From Bradyrhizobium sp. RD5-C2 (GTDB lineage Bacteria > Pseudomonadota > Alphaproteobacteria > Rhizobiales > Xanthobacteraceae), in contig NZ_BOVL01000011.1 of assembly GCF_019972155.1 (NCBI RefSeq), forward strand, positions 195,503 to 259,502: DNA of 64,000 nt, read 5' to 3'. Each line of letters starts with the position of its first letter. Within the stretch, counting starts at the first letter, position 1. The position numbers were made by a program, and so were the translations under genes. The notes under the pieces are model-generated. The model had not been told where the DNA came from. It ran no database searches and saw only the letters and a program-made list of their open reading frames with translations. This document shows positions 54,166 through 63,443 of this stretch, piece after piece.

Positions 54166-55713
54166 GTGACATCGGTCGACACGCCAGGCGTAATCGCGCA
54201 CGCGCCGCCGCCACAAGGGCTCGATTGGCATCGGCGCTTCCAGGAACAGCATGGGCGAGCGCTGCGCGTGCTGCACCTCGGCAACATCGCGAACAACGCA
54301 TTCAACAATGCCAGGATCCAGCGCCAGCACGGCATCGACGCCTATGTCATTGCCTACGAAAACTACCACATCATGGCTTCCCCGGAATGGGAGGAGGCGA
54401 CGTTTGAGGGAGATCTCGGAGATCCATTCTTTCCGGACTGGACCGGGGTCGATCTCGGAGGTTACCAGCGGCCGCGATGGTTTGCCTCTGGACCCCTGAA
54501 TTTGTGTTGCGCAATGATCGGCGCTGAAGTTGGCGGGCAGCCGGAGCTTGCCGAGGAATTCCGACGCTCGCTGGATCGGGCCCGGCAGTCCGTGTGTTCG
54601 CAGCGAGCGTCTGCCCGCGTGATCCGTCTTGGCCAGAAAATAAGGCGGAGGATCCGTCGCTCCCCCGCAATGGCGCGCGACATCATCATGCGACGCGTTC
54701 TGGCAAAGGATGACCCGGAGCAGCAGCGGCTCGTTGATGTCTGGCGGCAAGGGCGTGCGCCGGGTTCTCCGCCGAGCGCCGCGGACTTCGGCAGCTACCG
54801 CGCGCGGCTCGCGCCGCTGACGGGCCTGCTGGATCAGTTTGACGTCATCCAGGCCTACGCCACCGACGGTGCCTGGCCGCTGCTCGCTCACCGCCCCTAT
54901 TTTGCATATGAGCATGGAACGTTGCGCGCAATCCCGTTTCAGGACGACGGCCTCGGGCGGCTCACCGCCACGGTATTCCTCGGAGCCGACCATGTCTTCG
55001 TCACCAACATCGATTGCGTGCCTGCCGCACGACGGCTTGGCGTGCCGCCGGATCGGATCACGCCGCTTCCGCATGCGTTCGACGATACGAAGCTCGTTGA
55101 ATTCGGGGCGAGAAACAGCGCGATCAGGCCGCCCGACGACCAGGTCGTTGTCTTTCATCCGACCCGACAGGATTGGCGGGATGCGGACCCCAGCCTGGTG
55201 AAGGGCAATGACCGGTTGATCCGCGCCTTCGCGCGCGTTGCGCAGCAGGCGCCGGCGCTGCGTCTTGCGATGATCGCCTGGGGACGCGACCTTGACGCCT
55301 CGCGGGAGCTCATACGAAGTCTGGGGCTCGACGATAAGGTGCAGTGGCTTGCGCCGATGCGCAAACCGGAATTGTGGAGGACGTATCTCCGCAGCCACGC
55401 TGTGCTGGATCAGTTCGTTTTGCCATCGTTCGGTGGAATTACCTTTGAGGCGCTCGCGCTTGGCAGGCGCGTCATCACCAACGTGGATTCGGGGACGACC
55501 GAAGAGTTCTTTTCCGAAGCGCCTCCCACTTTGTCGGCATCGACGGAGAGTGAGATCGCCGAGGCGCTTCGCAAGATCGTCGCGGATCAGGATGACCGGC
55601 ATGGGCTCGGTGCTGCCGGAGCAGCCTGGATCCAGAAGTATCATTCCGCGGCGAGAATCGTCGAGTTGCAGTTGGCAGCGTATCGACGGCAGATCGAATC
55701 CGTTCGGACCTGA
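54166..55713 (+). CDS. GT-B glycosyltransferase-like protein, family Y copy 2
   Basis: This 515-residue protein is taken from GTG 54166; an earlier in-frame GTG at 54115 would overlap copy X3. Conserved with Y1: RALRVLHLGNIANNAFNNAR, YENYHIMASPEWEE, YEHGTLRAIPFQDD, VFVTNIDCVPAARRL, LPHAFDDTKL, LVKGNDRLIRAFARV and AVLDQFVLPSFGGITFEALA. The central region of Y1 (about residues 180-350 there) is shortened here. It is followed by a family Z gene after 57 bases. Confidence 0.73.
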   Translation: MTSVDTPGVIAHAPPPQGLDWHRRFQEQHGRALRVLHLGNIANNAFNNARIQRQHGIDAYVIAYENYHIMASPEWEEATFEGDLGDPFFPDWTGVDLGGYQRPRWFASGPLNLCCAMIGAEVGGQPELAEEFRRSLDRARQSVCSQRASARVIRLGQKIRRRIRRSPAMARDIIMRRVLAKDDPEQQRLVDVWRQGRAPGSPPSAADFGSYRARLAPLTGLLDQFDVIQAYATDGAWPLLAHRPYFAYEHGTLRAIPFQDDGLGRLTATVFLGADHVFVTNIDCVPAARRLGVPPDRITPLPHAFDDTKLVEFGARNSAIRPPDDQVVVFHPTRQDWRDADPSLVKGNDRLIRAFARVAQQAPALRLAMIAWGRDLDASRELIRSLGLDDKVQWLAPMRKPELWRTYLRSHAVLDQFVLPSFGGITFEALALGRRVITNVDSGTTEEFFSEAPPTLSASTESEIAEALRKIVADQDDRHGLGAAGAAWIQKYHSAARIVELQLAAYRRQIESVRT

Positions 55714-55770
55714 ACCGCCATTGCGATGCATGACAGCGACGCGCACAGATCGTTACATTCGCTCAGCAAG

Positions 55771-56904
55771 ATGAAAATCCTTCACGGTCCCTTCAATATC
55801 GGCAATCAGCCCTGGTCACTCTCGCGTGCCGAGCGCCGGCGCGGAAACACGAGCGACCTGGTCATCCGAAGCGGAACCTGGTTTCGATACCCGGCCGACA
55901 AGGTTCTGTATGACGACACGGCAACTGACTTTCAGAAGGTGGCCCGCAGCGCGTGGTTCGGGTTGTCAGCGCTGCTGCGCTACGACGTGCTGCACTACTA
56001 TTTTGGAACGACGTTCCTGTATCCAGGCTATGCGTTCGAGGGCATAGGCCGGATGGGGCCGCTGCTAAACCGGCTCGTGACGATCGATCTCCAGCTGGCC
56101 AAGGGGTTGGGCAAGAAGCGGTTCATGACCCTGCAGGGCTGCGACGCAAGGCTGGCGGGCGAGGGCAACCGGCGAAACGCGTGGACGATGTGCGCCAGCG
56201 GGCGTTGCTCCGCCTATGAAACTTGCGTCACGTCGCTGGATGCGCGCCGGTCCCGCCTGATCGATCGCGTGCTTCCGCTGTTTGACCGCGTGTTCTATCT
56301 CAATCCGGAGCTGGGGCACGTCGTTCCGGGAGGCCAGTTCCTGCCTTACGCCAACGTGGAGATCGGTCATTTCACTCCCCAGTATCCCCGCGCTGAAGGC
56401 AGGCCGAGAATTGTCCACGCGCCGAGCGATCCGAGTATCAAGGGCACTCAGATGATACTCGATGCGCTGGAGCGGCTGAAATCCCGGTTCGACTTCGAGC
56501 TGATCCTGGTCGAAAAGAAAACCCATGAGGAGGCGATGGCCATTTACAGGTCCGCCGATCTTGCCATTGACCAGGTGCTTGCGGGTTGGTACGGCGGCTT
56601 TGCCGTCGAGATGATGGCTATGGGAAAGCCGGTGGTAGGCTACATCAGGGAAAGCGACCTGCAGTTCGTCCCGCAGGCCATGCGGGATGATCTTGCGATC
56701 TTGAACGTCGATCCCGGGCGGCTCACGGAAGATCTCGCGGCCATTCTCGAACGTCGCGCCGAGTGGACGGAGCTGGGGAAGCGGGCTCGTCGCTATGTCG
56801 AGCGATGGCATGATCCTGATCATATTGCCGGGGCGATGATCGAAGCCTATCGCAGCCCTGACAGTAAGTTCGTGCTGGCGCCGGCGGGCGCCGAGGTCGA
56901 GTAG
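55771..56904 (+). CDS. GT-B glycosyltransferase-like protein, family Z copy 2, with Cys cluster
   Basis: This 377-residue protein starts MKILHGPFNIGNQPWSLSRA and is collinear with the minus-strand gene at 26255. Cys124, 141, 146, 152 keep the same spacing (C-x16-C-x4-C-x5-C) around CDARLAGEGNRRN. The second half has IVHAPSDPSIKGTQMILDAL and AIDQVLAGWYGGFAVEMMAMG. An upstream in-frame ATG at 55726 would add 15 unconserved residues. It lies six bases before amidotransferase copy 4. Confidence 0.76.
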   Translation: MKILHGPFNIGNQPWSLSRAERRRGNTSDLVIRSGTWFRYPADKVLYDDTATDFQKVARSAWFGLSALLRYDVLHYYFGTTFLYPGYAFEGIGRMGPLLNRLVTIDLQLAKGLGKKRFMTLQGCDARLAGEGNRRNAWTMCASGRCSAYETCVTSLDARRSRLIDRVLPLFDRVFYLNPELGHVVPGGQFLPYANVEIGHFTPQYPRAEGRPRIVHAPSDPSIKGTQMILDALERLKSRFDFELILVEKKTHEEAMAIYRSADLAIDQVLAGWYGGFAVEMMAMGKPVVGYIRESDLQFVPQAMRDDLAILNVDPGRLTEDLAAILERRAEWTELGKRARRYVERWHDPDHIAGAMIEAYRSPDSKFVLAPAGAEVE

Positions 56905-56910
56905 ATCCAG

Positions 56911-58773
56911 ATGTGTGGCATTGCTGGCATTTTGCATTTTGGCGCCTGTCCGGACGCGAGCGTCCGGATACGGAATATGGCGGCCAGTATCGAGCACCGC
57001 GGCCCTGACGACGGTGGATTCCATGTGACGGCGGACGTCGCATTGGGCTTCCGCAGGCTCGCGATTGTCGACCTGGCCACCGGCAACCAGCCCATGAGCA
57101 ACGAAGATGCAACCGTATGGGTGGTCTTCAACGGAGAGATCTACAATCACCGCGAGCTGAGAAAAGAGCTCGAGGCCGCCGGGCACGTTTTTGCGACCGA
57201 CCATTCGGACACCGAGGTTCTGGTTCACGGCTGGGAGCAGTGGAAGGACAGACTGTTCAACAAGCTGAACGGCATGTTCGCCTGCGCCATCTGGGACGAA
57301 AACCAGCGTGAGCTGGTGATCGCCCGCGACCGATACGGGATCAAGCCGGTCTACGTCGCGGAGTTGCCCGGCAAGGGCCTCGTGTTTGGCTCGGAAGTGC
57401 GTGCGCTGCACGCCAGCGGATTGGTGAACAAGCAGTTCGATGCATCAGCGACGCTGGAGTATTTCACGCTGATGAATAATTGGGGAGGGCGCACGCCATT
57501 CAGGGGCGTCCGTCTCCTCAAGCCCGGTACGTTCGAGCGATTTACGGCGAGCGGGAGCTCGAGCGGCACCTATTGGGCTGCCTCTTACCATCGCAAATAC
57601 GCGCCAGGTCTGGCGCGGGCTTCGGGCGAATTCGGCGAAATATTGCAGGCGGCGTTGCGCAGGCAGCTGGCTGCGGACGTGCCTGTCATGGCGTATCTGT
57701 CGGGCGGGATCGACAGTTCGGCGATCACGGCGGGTGCGCACCAGATCGATCCGGTCGTGCGCGCGTATTCGTGCATCTTCGATCTTGAGAATGTCGGTGT
57801 CGACAAGTTCGTCGACGAGCGCGAGTTCTCCCGTGAGGTCGCAAAGCAGCTCAACATCGAGCGTGTCGAGCTCATGGTGCCGCAGGATGCCTTGGCGCGT
57901 CATCTCGATGCAACCGTTGGCGCGATTGAATATCCTCGCATGGGAATGGCCTATGTGAACTATCTGATCGCGCAGCGGGTCGCTCAGGACGCCAAGGTCG
58001 TCCTGTCGGGCACGGGCGGCGACGAAGTCACCGGAGGGTATGTCGGCAGATACGCCATCGTGCCGAGGGCGGCTCCGGCTTCCCTGATGCAGCGTGTGAT
58101 GCAGCGGTTTCGCGCCGCGGCGGGAGATCCGGCAGCCTCGCGGGATCCGTTTGCCCTCTACCGGGCCAGCCTCAACGTCCCGGTATCGGCCGACAAGATC
58201 GGCGATGCCTTTACGCCGGAATTTCTGCGCGCCGCAGGTGGTTTCGATCCGCTCGCTGCGATCGGAGATGCGATCGGGTCGGTTCCGTCGCGGGATCCCT
58301 GGGACGCCGTCATGCACGTCGACTTGACGACCTATCTTCCAGGTCTTCTGTTGCTGGAAGACAAGCTGTCCATGGCGCATTCCCTTGAGACCAGGGTGCC
58401 GCTTCTGGATAACGAGCTGGTCGACTATCTGCTCGGCGTGGATTGGGGCCTGCTGTCCGACGGCTCCACGGGCAAGATCCTGTTTCGCGAAGCCGTCCGG
58501 CCGCTGGTCCCCGACACCATTTACCGGAAACCGAAGATGGGATTTGGTCCTCCGGACGCGTCTTGGTACAGAGGGATTCTGCGCTCATGGATCGAGGAGC
58601 AACTCCCGGAATCCCGCATTAGGCAGCGGGGCGTATTCCAACACGATTTCGTACGCCGGATTCTGGACGAGCATTTCGAGCAAAAGGCAAACCATGTCGC
58701 GTTGATCTGGTGTTTGCTCAGCTTCGAGTCCTGGTGCAAGCAACATGGTGCCTATGGCGGCGCCCTCCATTAG
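56911..58773 (+). CDS. asnB: asparagine-synthetase-type amidotransferase (copy 4)
   Basis: This 620-residue protein begins MCGIAGILHFGACPDA (Cys2). It has HRGPDDGGFHVTADVALGFR, VFNGEIYNHRELRKELE, YLSGGIDSSAITAG with the PP-loop at 264-270, and VVLSGTGGDEVTGGYVGRY. LLLEDKLSMAHSLETRVPLL is close to copy 3, suggesting these two share an acceptor type. It is directly after family Z copy 2 and before a methyltransferase, at the end of the X-Y-Z block. Confidence 0.91.
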   Translation: MCGIAGILHFGACPDASVRIRNMAASIEHRGPDDGGFHVTADVALGFRRLAIVDLATGNQPMSNEDATVWVVFNGEIYNHRELRKELEAAGHVFATDHSDTEVLVHGWEQWKDRLFNKLNGMFACAIWDENQRELVIARDRYGIKPVYVAELPGKGLVFGSEVRALHASGLVNKQFDASATLEYFTLMNNWGGRTPFRGVRLLKPGTFERFTASGSSSGTYWAASYHRKYAPGLARASGEFGEILQAALRRQLAADVPVMAYLSGGIDSSAITAGAHQIDPVVRAYSCIFDLENVGVDKFVDEREFSREVAKQLNIERVELMVPQDALARHLDATVGAIEYPRMGMAYVNYLIAQRVAQDAKVVLSGTGGDEVTGGYVGRYAIVPRAAPASLMQRVMQRFRAAAGDPAASRDPFALYRASLNVPVSADKIGDAFTPEFLRAAGGFDPLAAIGDAIGSVPSRDPWDAVMHVDLTTYLPGLLLLEDKLSMAHSLETRVPLLDNELVDYLLGVDWGLLSDGSTGKILFREAVRPLVPDTIYRKPKMGFGPPDASWYRGILRSWIEEQLPESRIRQRGVFQHDFVRRILDEHFEQKANHVALIWCLLSFESWCKQHGAYGGALH

Positions 58774-58796
58774 TTGCAGTTGTAGGAGCTAGATTT

Positions 58797-59921
58797 ATGC
58801 GAACCGTTGCGTCTTCACGTCTCCGTCCGAACGGAATGGAGCTTCAGCTAGAGGCTTTCACGCAACAGGATGGCCAGGTCATCGAAGGCGTGCTTCGGAC
58901 GCCCGATGCATCGCTATGGTATCCGATTTTGCACGGGGTTCCCTGCTTCCTGAGCGGCCCGATGCAGCCTGACCTGACCGATTTCTGTTCACGCTACGGC
59001 TTGCCGAAGCCGGCGACCGCGCAGAGCCGGCCGGAAGCCCATGAGCAGGCCAAGACAAATCAGACCTTCTCGGACAAGTGGCGCCGCTTCAAGCAGTATG
59101 GGCTGCAACCCGAGCACAAGGAATTCCTGTTCGGTTGGTATTGCAAGAAGCTCGGGCTGCCCGATCTGGACGCCTTGAAGGCTTTCTACCGGTCCAAGCA
59201 GCGCGTGCTCGAGGTCGGTCCGGGGTCGGGCTTCAACACGAGGTTCATCGCCGAGAACTGTCCGGGCGAGGTGTTCGCGCTCGACGTTTCTGATGCAGCG
59301 TTGACGACGTTCGAGAACACTCGTGATCTCGAGAATTGCTCGGTCGTCCAGGCCGATTTGATGGAAGCTCCTTTCCCCGATGACACGTTCGACTTCATCA
59401 TCGCGGACGGAGTGCTGCATCACACGCCCAACACCAGGGCGGCGGTGGAGGCCCTGTACCGCAAGGTCAGGCCCGGCGGCCAGTTCTTCTTCTACGTCTA
59501 TCGGAAGATGGGCGCCGTGCGCGTCTTCGCCGACGACCATGTCCGCCAGAATTTCATGCCGCTCTCCGCGGAGGAATGCTACGCGGCGTGCGAAGGGATC
59601 ACGGAGTTGGGCCGGGAGCTTTCCCGGCTGAATGCCACGATCACGCTTGAGAAGCCGATCCCGGTGCTCGGGATTCCCGCAGGAACGCACAACGTCCAGC
59701 GATTGCTGTACTATAATTTCCTGAAATGCTTCTGGAATGAGGCGTTCGACTATGAAACAAACAACATGGTCAACTTCGATTGGTATCATCCGCACAACGC
59801 CTGGCAGCACAGTGACGACGAGGTTGCGGGCTGGATGAAGGAGCTCGGAGTGAAGGATTATGCCTTCAATGACTCCAATCCGAACGGGATTTCAGTCTTG
59901 CTGACGAAGCCAACGGTCTGA
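58797..59921 (+). CDS. class I SAM-dependent methyltransferase with N-terminal extension
   Basis: This 374-residue protein starts at ATG 58797 after TAGGAGCTAG. Residues 1-60 (VRTLRPNGMELQLEAF-like start, then YPILHGVPCFL) resemble a Trm112/UPF0434-like N domain, found before some sugar methyltransferases. FSDKWRRFKQYG follows. The SAM core is VLEVGPGSGFNTRFIAENC, FDFIIADGVLHHTPNTRAA and YRKVRPGGQFFFYVY. It probably methylates a sugar or lipid-linked intermediate. Confidence 0.85.
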   Translation: MRTVASSRLRPNGMELQLEAFTQQDGQVIEGVLRTPDASLWYPILHGVPCFLSGPMQPDLTDFCSRYGLPKPATAQSRPEAHEQAKTNQTFSDKWRRFKQYGLQPEHKEFLFGWYCKKLGLPDLDALKAFYRSKQRVLEVGPGSGFNTRFIAENCPGEVFALDVSDAALTTFENTRDLENCSVVQADLMEAPFPDDTFDFIIADGVLHHTPNTRAAVEALYRKVRPGGQFFFYVYRKMGAVRVFADDHVRQNFMPLSAEECYAACEGITELGRELSRLNATITLEKPIPVLGIPAGTHNVQRLLYYNFLKCFWNEAFDYETNNMVNFDWYHPHNAWQHSDDEVAGWMKELGVKDYAFNDSNPNGISVLLTKPTV

Positions 59922-59928
59922 CACGCGC

Positions 59929-60840
59929 ATGCGGATATTATTGACGGGCTGTAGCGGTTTCGTCGGCTCTGCTCTCGGCCCTCGGTTGGTGGCTGAGGGG
60001 CATGAGCTTTTCTGCGTCTGCCGGCCGGGCACGTCGGTTGCCTTCGGAACGAAGGTGGTTTGGGATGGAGCGGCTTCGATCGAAGCTTCGAGCTTCCCCA
60101 AGACGATCGATGCGGTTGTTCATGCCGCTCAGTCGCGACGTTATCGCGACTTCCCCGCGGATTCGCGCGAGATGTTCGACGTCAACGTCGGCATGACGAT
60201 GCGATTGCTGGATTGGGCGGCGCAGGCCGCGGTCAAGCACTTTTGCCTACTCTCGTCAGGCGCGGTCTATGAGCCGTTCGCGGCAGCGCTGAGAGAGGAC
60301 GCCGGCCTGGCGCCCCCCGGCTTCCTCGGCGCGAGCAAGTTTGCTTCCGAAGTCGTTGCGAAGCCGTTCTCCAGCATTTTTTCCCTGAGCATTCTGCGGT
60401 TGTTCTTTCCGTACGGACCGGGCCAGCGCGACCGGCTCATTCCGCAATTGGTACGCAGGATCCAGGACGGCGGGGCGATCCAGCTCTCCGGTGGCACGGA
60501 GGGGATCCGCCTCGCTCCCACCTATATCGACGACATCGTCGAAGTCGTCCTTGCGAGCATTGCGTCGTCCTGGACGGATACGCTCAACGTAGCTGCCTCC
60601 GAGACGCTCTCGATCCGACAGATCTCGAACACGATAGGTCAGCAGCTCGGTATCGAACCGAAGTTCGAGTTCGTGAACCCGAACACTCCCTCCGTCGACA
60701 TTGTTCCTGATCTGAGCCGCCTTGCATCTCGTTTGGACTTGCGACGCTTTGTGCAGTTCAAGGAAGGAATCCAAAGGACGATCTCGGCGAGCCCTGTCGG
60801 TGCATCGGATCATCGCCTGGCTGAATCGCAACACCGTTAG
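59929..60840 (+). CDS. NAD-dependent epimerase/dehydratase-like protein lacking the usual Tyr
   Basis: This 303-residue extended SDR has RILLTGCSGFVGSALGPRLV (NAD loop) and CLLSSGAVYEPF (Ser motif). Where Y-x3-K is expected it has GFLGASKFASE, with Leu at the Tyr position. FFPYGPGQRDRLIPQLV and PTYIDDIVEVV are normal. Loss of the catalytic Tyr would impair usual oxidoreduction, so it may bind a nucleotide sugar without classical catalysis, or use another residue. It starts seven bases after the methyltransferase stop and lies eight bases before the 2-epimerase gene. Confidence 0.82.
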   Translation: MRILLTGCSGFVGSALGPRLVAEGHELFCVCRPGTSVAFGTKVVWDGAASIEASSFPKTIDAVVHAAQSRRYRDFPADSREMFDVNVGMTMRLLDWAAQAAVKHFCLLSSGAVYEPFAAALREDAGLAPPGFLGASKFASEVVAKPFSSIFSLSILRLFFPYGPGQRDRLIPQLVRRIQDGGAIQLSGGTEGIRLAPTYIDDIVEVVLASIASSWTDTLNVAASETLSIRQISNTIGQQLGIEPKFEFVNPNTPSVDIVPDLSRLASRLDLRRFVQFKEGIQRTISASPVGASDHRLAESQHR

Positions 60841-60848
60841 TAGAGCCC

Positions 60849-61898
60849 ATGACGCTGAAGATACTGACCATCGTTGGTGCCCGGCCGCAGTTCATCAAAG
60901 CCGCGGCCGTCAGTCGCGCGATCCGGGAGACCGACGGGCTTTCGGAAGTGATGGTGCATACCGGCCAGCATTTCGATCCGAACATGTCCGACGTCTTCTT
61001 CGAAGAGCTCGACATTCCCAAACCGCGACATCATCTCGACATCAACGGCGGCGGCCATGGCGACATGACGGGACGCATGCTAATGGCGATCGAGCCGATC
61101 CTGCTCGAGGAAAAGCCCGACTGGGTGGTCGTCTACGGCGACACCAATTCGACGCTGGCCGGCGCTCTTGCGGCGTCGAAGCTGCACATTCCGGTCGCGC
61201 ATGTCGAGGCGGGACTTCGATCGTTCAACCGCCGCATGCCGGAGGAGATCAACCGGGTCGTGACCGACCATCTCTCCGCGCTGCAGCTCTGTCCGACGAC
61301 GACCGCTGTCACCAATCTGGCCGCCGAAGGCGTCACGGCCGGCGTCCATCACGTCGGGGACGTGATGTACGATGCGACCCTGTTCGTGACCGACAAGGCA
61401 GAGAAGAGCTCGGCAATATTGAGTAATCTCGGGCTGGCCTCGAAGACATATGCGCTCGCGACGATCCATCGCGCCGAGAACACCGGCGATCGGCAGCAGC
61501 TTCTCGCGGTCGTGCAGTTCCTGCAGGATCAGTCGCGCAAATTTCCCGTTGTCCTCCCGCTGCACCCACGCACCCGACAGGCTGCGTTGGCGATGGGGGT
61601 CGATCTGGATGGCTTGAAGGTCATCGATCCAGTCGGCTACCTCGATATGGCGAAGCTTCTGCACAACGCCCTCGAAGTCTATACGGACTCGGGAGGGGTG
61701 CAGAAGGAGGCCTATTTCCATCGTGTGCCGTGCATCACGCTGCGCGACGAGACCGAGTGGACGGAGACCATCACGCACGGGTGGAACCGGCTCTGGAAGC
61801 AGCCGGCGCAGGCCGTTCGGCGCGATATCGACGAGTATGGGACCGGTCGCGCCGCCTACGATGTCGCGCGCCTGTTGAGCTCGGGCGGCCCGCGGTAG
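60849..61898 (+). CDS. wbpI: non-hydrolysing UDP-GlcNAc 2-epimerase family (WbpI/WlbD role likely)
   Basis: This 349-residue enzyme has TIVGARPQFIKAAAVSRAI at the N terminus, HTGQHFDPNMSDVFF, VYGDTNSTLAGALAA, HVEAGLRSFNRRMPEEINR, TIHRAENT and EVYTDSGGVQKEAYF. These are WecB-fold 2-epimerase motifs. PQFIKAAAVS is the form I associate with the UDP-GlcNAc3NAcA 2-epimerases WbpI and WlbD. With WlbA, WlbB, the aminotransferase and the 6-dehydrogenase in the same locus, formation of UDP-ManNAc3NAcA is the likely role; plain WecB activity is an alternative. Confidence 0.9.
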   Translation: MTLKILTIVGARPQFIKAAAVSRAIRETDGLSEVMVHTGQHFDPNMSDVFFEELDIPKPRHHLDINGGGHGDMTGRMLMAIEPILLEEKPDWVVVYGDTNSTLAGALAASKLHIPVAHVEAGLRSFNRRMPEEINRVVTDHLSALQLCPTTTAVTNLAAEGVTAGVHHVGDVMYDATLFVTDKAEKSSAILSNLGLASKTYALATIHRAENTGDRQQLLAVVQFLQDQSRKFPVVLPLHPRTRQAALAMGVDLDGLKVIDPVGYLDMAKLLHNALEVYTDSGGVQKEAYFHRVPCITLRDETEWTETITHGWNRLWKQPAQAVRRDIDEYGTGRAAYDVARLLSSGGPR

Positions 61899-62104
61899 CC
61901 TTGCCGCCGGGAATTTGACCAGGCGCTCCGTCCGGAGCTGCCGCCAGTTGTGGCAAGTGCTCCCATTCGGTTTCCTGCCGCGGCGCTTGAGGAGGCCTCC
62001 AGCAGGCCTTCCAGGGTTGTGGCTTTGCCGCTATGGCGCTATCAGAGGCCCAGTTAGATGGTTTTCAGGCCGATTGTCCGTAACAACCCCGTACGAGTGA
62101 TGAA

Positions 62105-63409
62105 ATGAATTCCGAATTGATCGCGAAGCTCAACGACAGAACGGCCAAGATCGGCATCGTCGGTTTGGGCTATGTCGGCCTGCCTCTGATGCTTCGCTAT
62201 TGCGAGGTCGGCTACAAGGTGATCGGCTTTGATATCGACCAGACCAAGGTCGACGCGCTTCGCGCCGGCCGCTCCTATATCGAGCATATCTCGAGCGCCA
62301 GCATCAAGAATGCGACGGAGCTTGGGTTCGAGCCGACGACCGATTTCTCGCGCGCCCGCGAGGTCGATGCGCTGATCCTTTGCGTTCCGACGCCGCTCAA
62401 CAAGTACCGCGAGCCCGATCTCAGCTTCGTGCTGAACACCACGGAGTCGCTGCTGCCGTATCTCCACCAGGGAATGGTGATGTCGCTGGAAAGCACCACC
62501 TATCCCGGTACGACCGAGGAGGAACTGAAGCCGCGCATCGAAAAGTGCGGCTTCACCGTCGGCAAGGACGTCTTCCTCGTCTTCTCGCCGGAACGCGAAG
62601 ATCCCGGCAACCAGAATTTCACCACGCGTTCGATCCCGAAAGTCTGCGGCGGCTGCACGCCGGCATGTCTCGAGGCCGGCATCGCGCTCTATCGTCAGGT
62701 GATCGACAAGGTCGTTCCGGTGAGCTCGACGCAGGCCGCCGAGCTGACGAAGCTCCTGGAGAATATCCATCGCTCGGTGAACATCGGTCTCGTCAACGAG
62801 ATGAAGATGGTTGCCGACAAGATGGGGATCGACATTCACGAGGTGATCCGCGCGGCGGCAACCAAGCCGTTCGGCTTCGTTCCGTACTACCCCGGTCCCG
62901 GCATCGGCGGTCACTGCATTCCGATCGACCCGTTCTACCTGACGTGGAAAGCGCGGGAATACGGCATGCACACACGCTTCATCGAGCTCGCCGGAGAGAT
63001 CAATTCCTCGATGCCGGACTACGTGGTGTCAAAGATCTCGCTGGCGCTCAATCAGAGGCACAAGTCGATCAGCGGCAGCTCGATCCTGGTTCTCGGCATC
63101 GCCTACAAGAAGAATGTCGACGACGTCCGCGAATCGCCGTCGGTGGCGCTGATGGAGCGGCTTCGCGATCTCGGCGCCAAGGTGTCCTACAGCGATCCGC
63201 ACGTCCCCGCGTTCCCGAAGATGCGGGCGCATTCGTTCGATCTGTCGAGCGTCGCGCTCACCGAGGGCAGTTTGCGGCAATTCGATTGCGTCCTGCTTGC
63301 GACCGACCACGACAAGTTCGACTATCAACTGCTCGGCGCGCACGCGCCGCTGCTGGTCGATTGCCGTGGAAAGTTTCCTCAGCCGGCGGATAATATCATT
63401 CGCGCCTAG
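62105..63409 (+). CDS. wbpA: UDP-N-acetylglucosamine 6-dehydrogenase (WbpA type)
   Basis: This 434-residue nucleotide-sugar dehydrogenase has [20 protein letters not shown] (NAD site), [67 protein letters not shown] and [16 protein letters not shown] with catalytic Cys271. [10 protein letters not shown] and GGHCIPIDP are of the WbpA/WecC group that oxidises UDP-HexNAc to the uronic acid. This is step one of the WbpA/B/E/D/I route. A 206-base gap precedes it without a recognised element. Confidence 0.93.
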   Translation: MNSELIAKLNDRTAKIGIVGLGYVGLPLMLRYCEVGYKVIGFDIDQTKVDALRAGRSYIEHISSASIKNATELGFEPTTDFSRAREVDALILCVPTPLNKYREPDLSFVLNTTESLLPYLHQGMVMSLESTTYPGTTEEELKPRIEKCGFTVGKDVFLVFSPEREDPGNQNFTTRSIPKVCGGCTPACLEAGIALYRQVIDKVVPVSSTQAAELTKLLENIHRSVNIGLVNEMKMVADKMGIDIHEVIRAAATKPFGFVPYYPGPGIGGHCIPIDPFYLTWKAREYGMHTRFIELAGEINSSMPDYVVSKISLALNQRHKSISGSSILVLGIAYKKNVDDVRESPSVALMERLRDLGAKVSYSDPHVPAFPKMRAHSFDLSSVALTEGSLRQFDCVLLATDHDKFDYQLLGAHAPLLVDCRGKFPQPADNIIRA

Positions 63410-63443
63410 GCGACCGCGCAGGCGCTCGCCCAGAACCGAAGCT

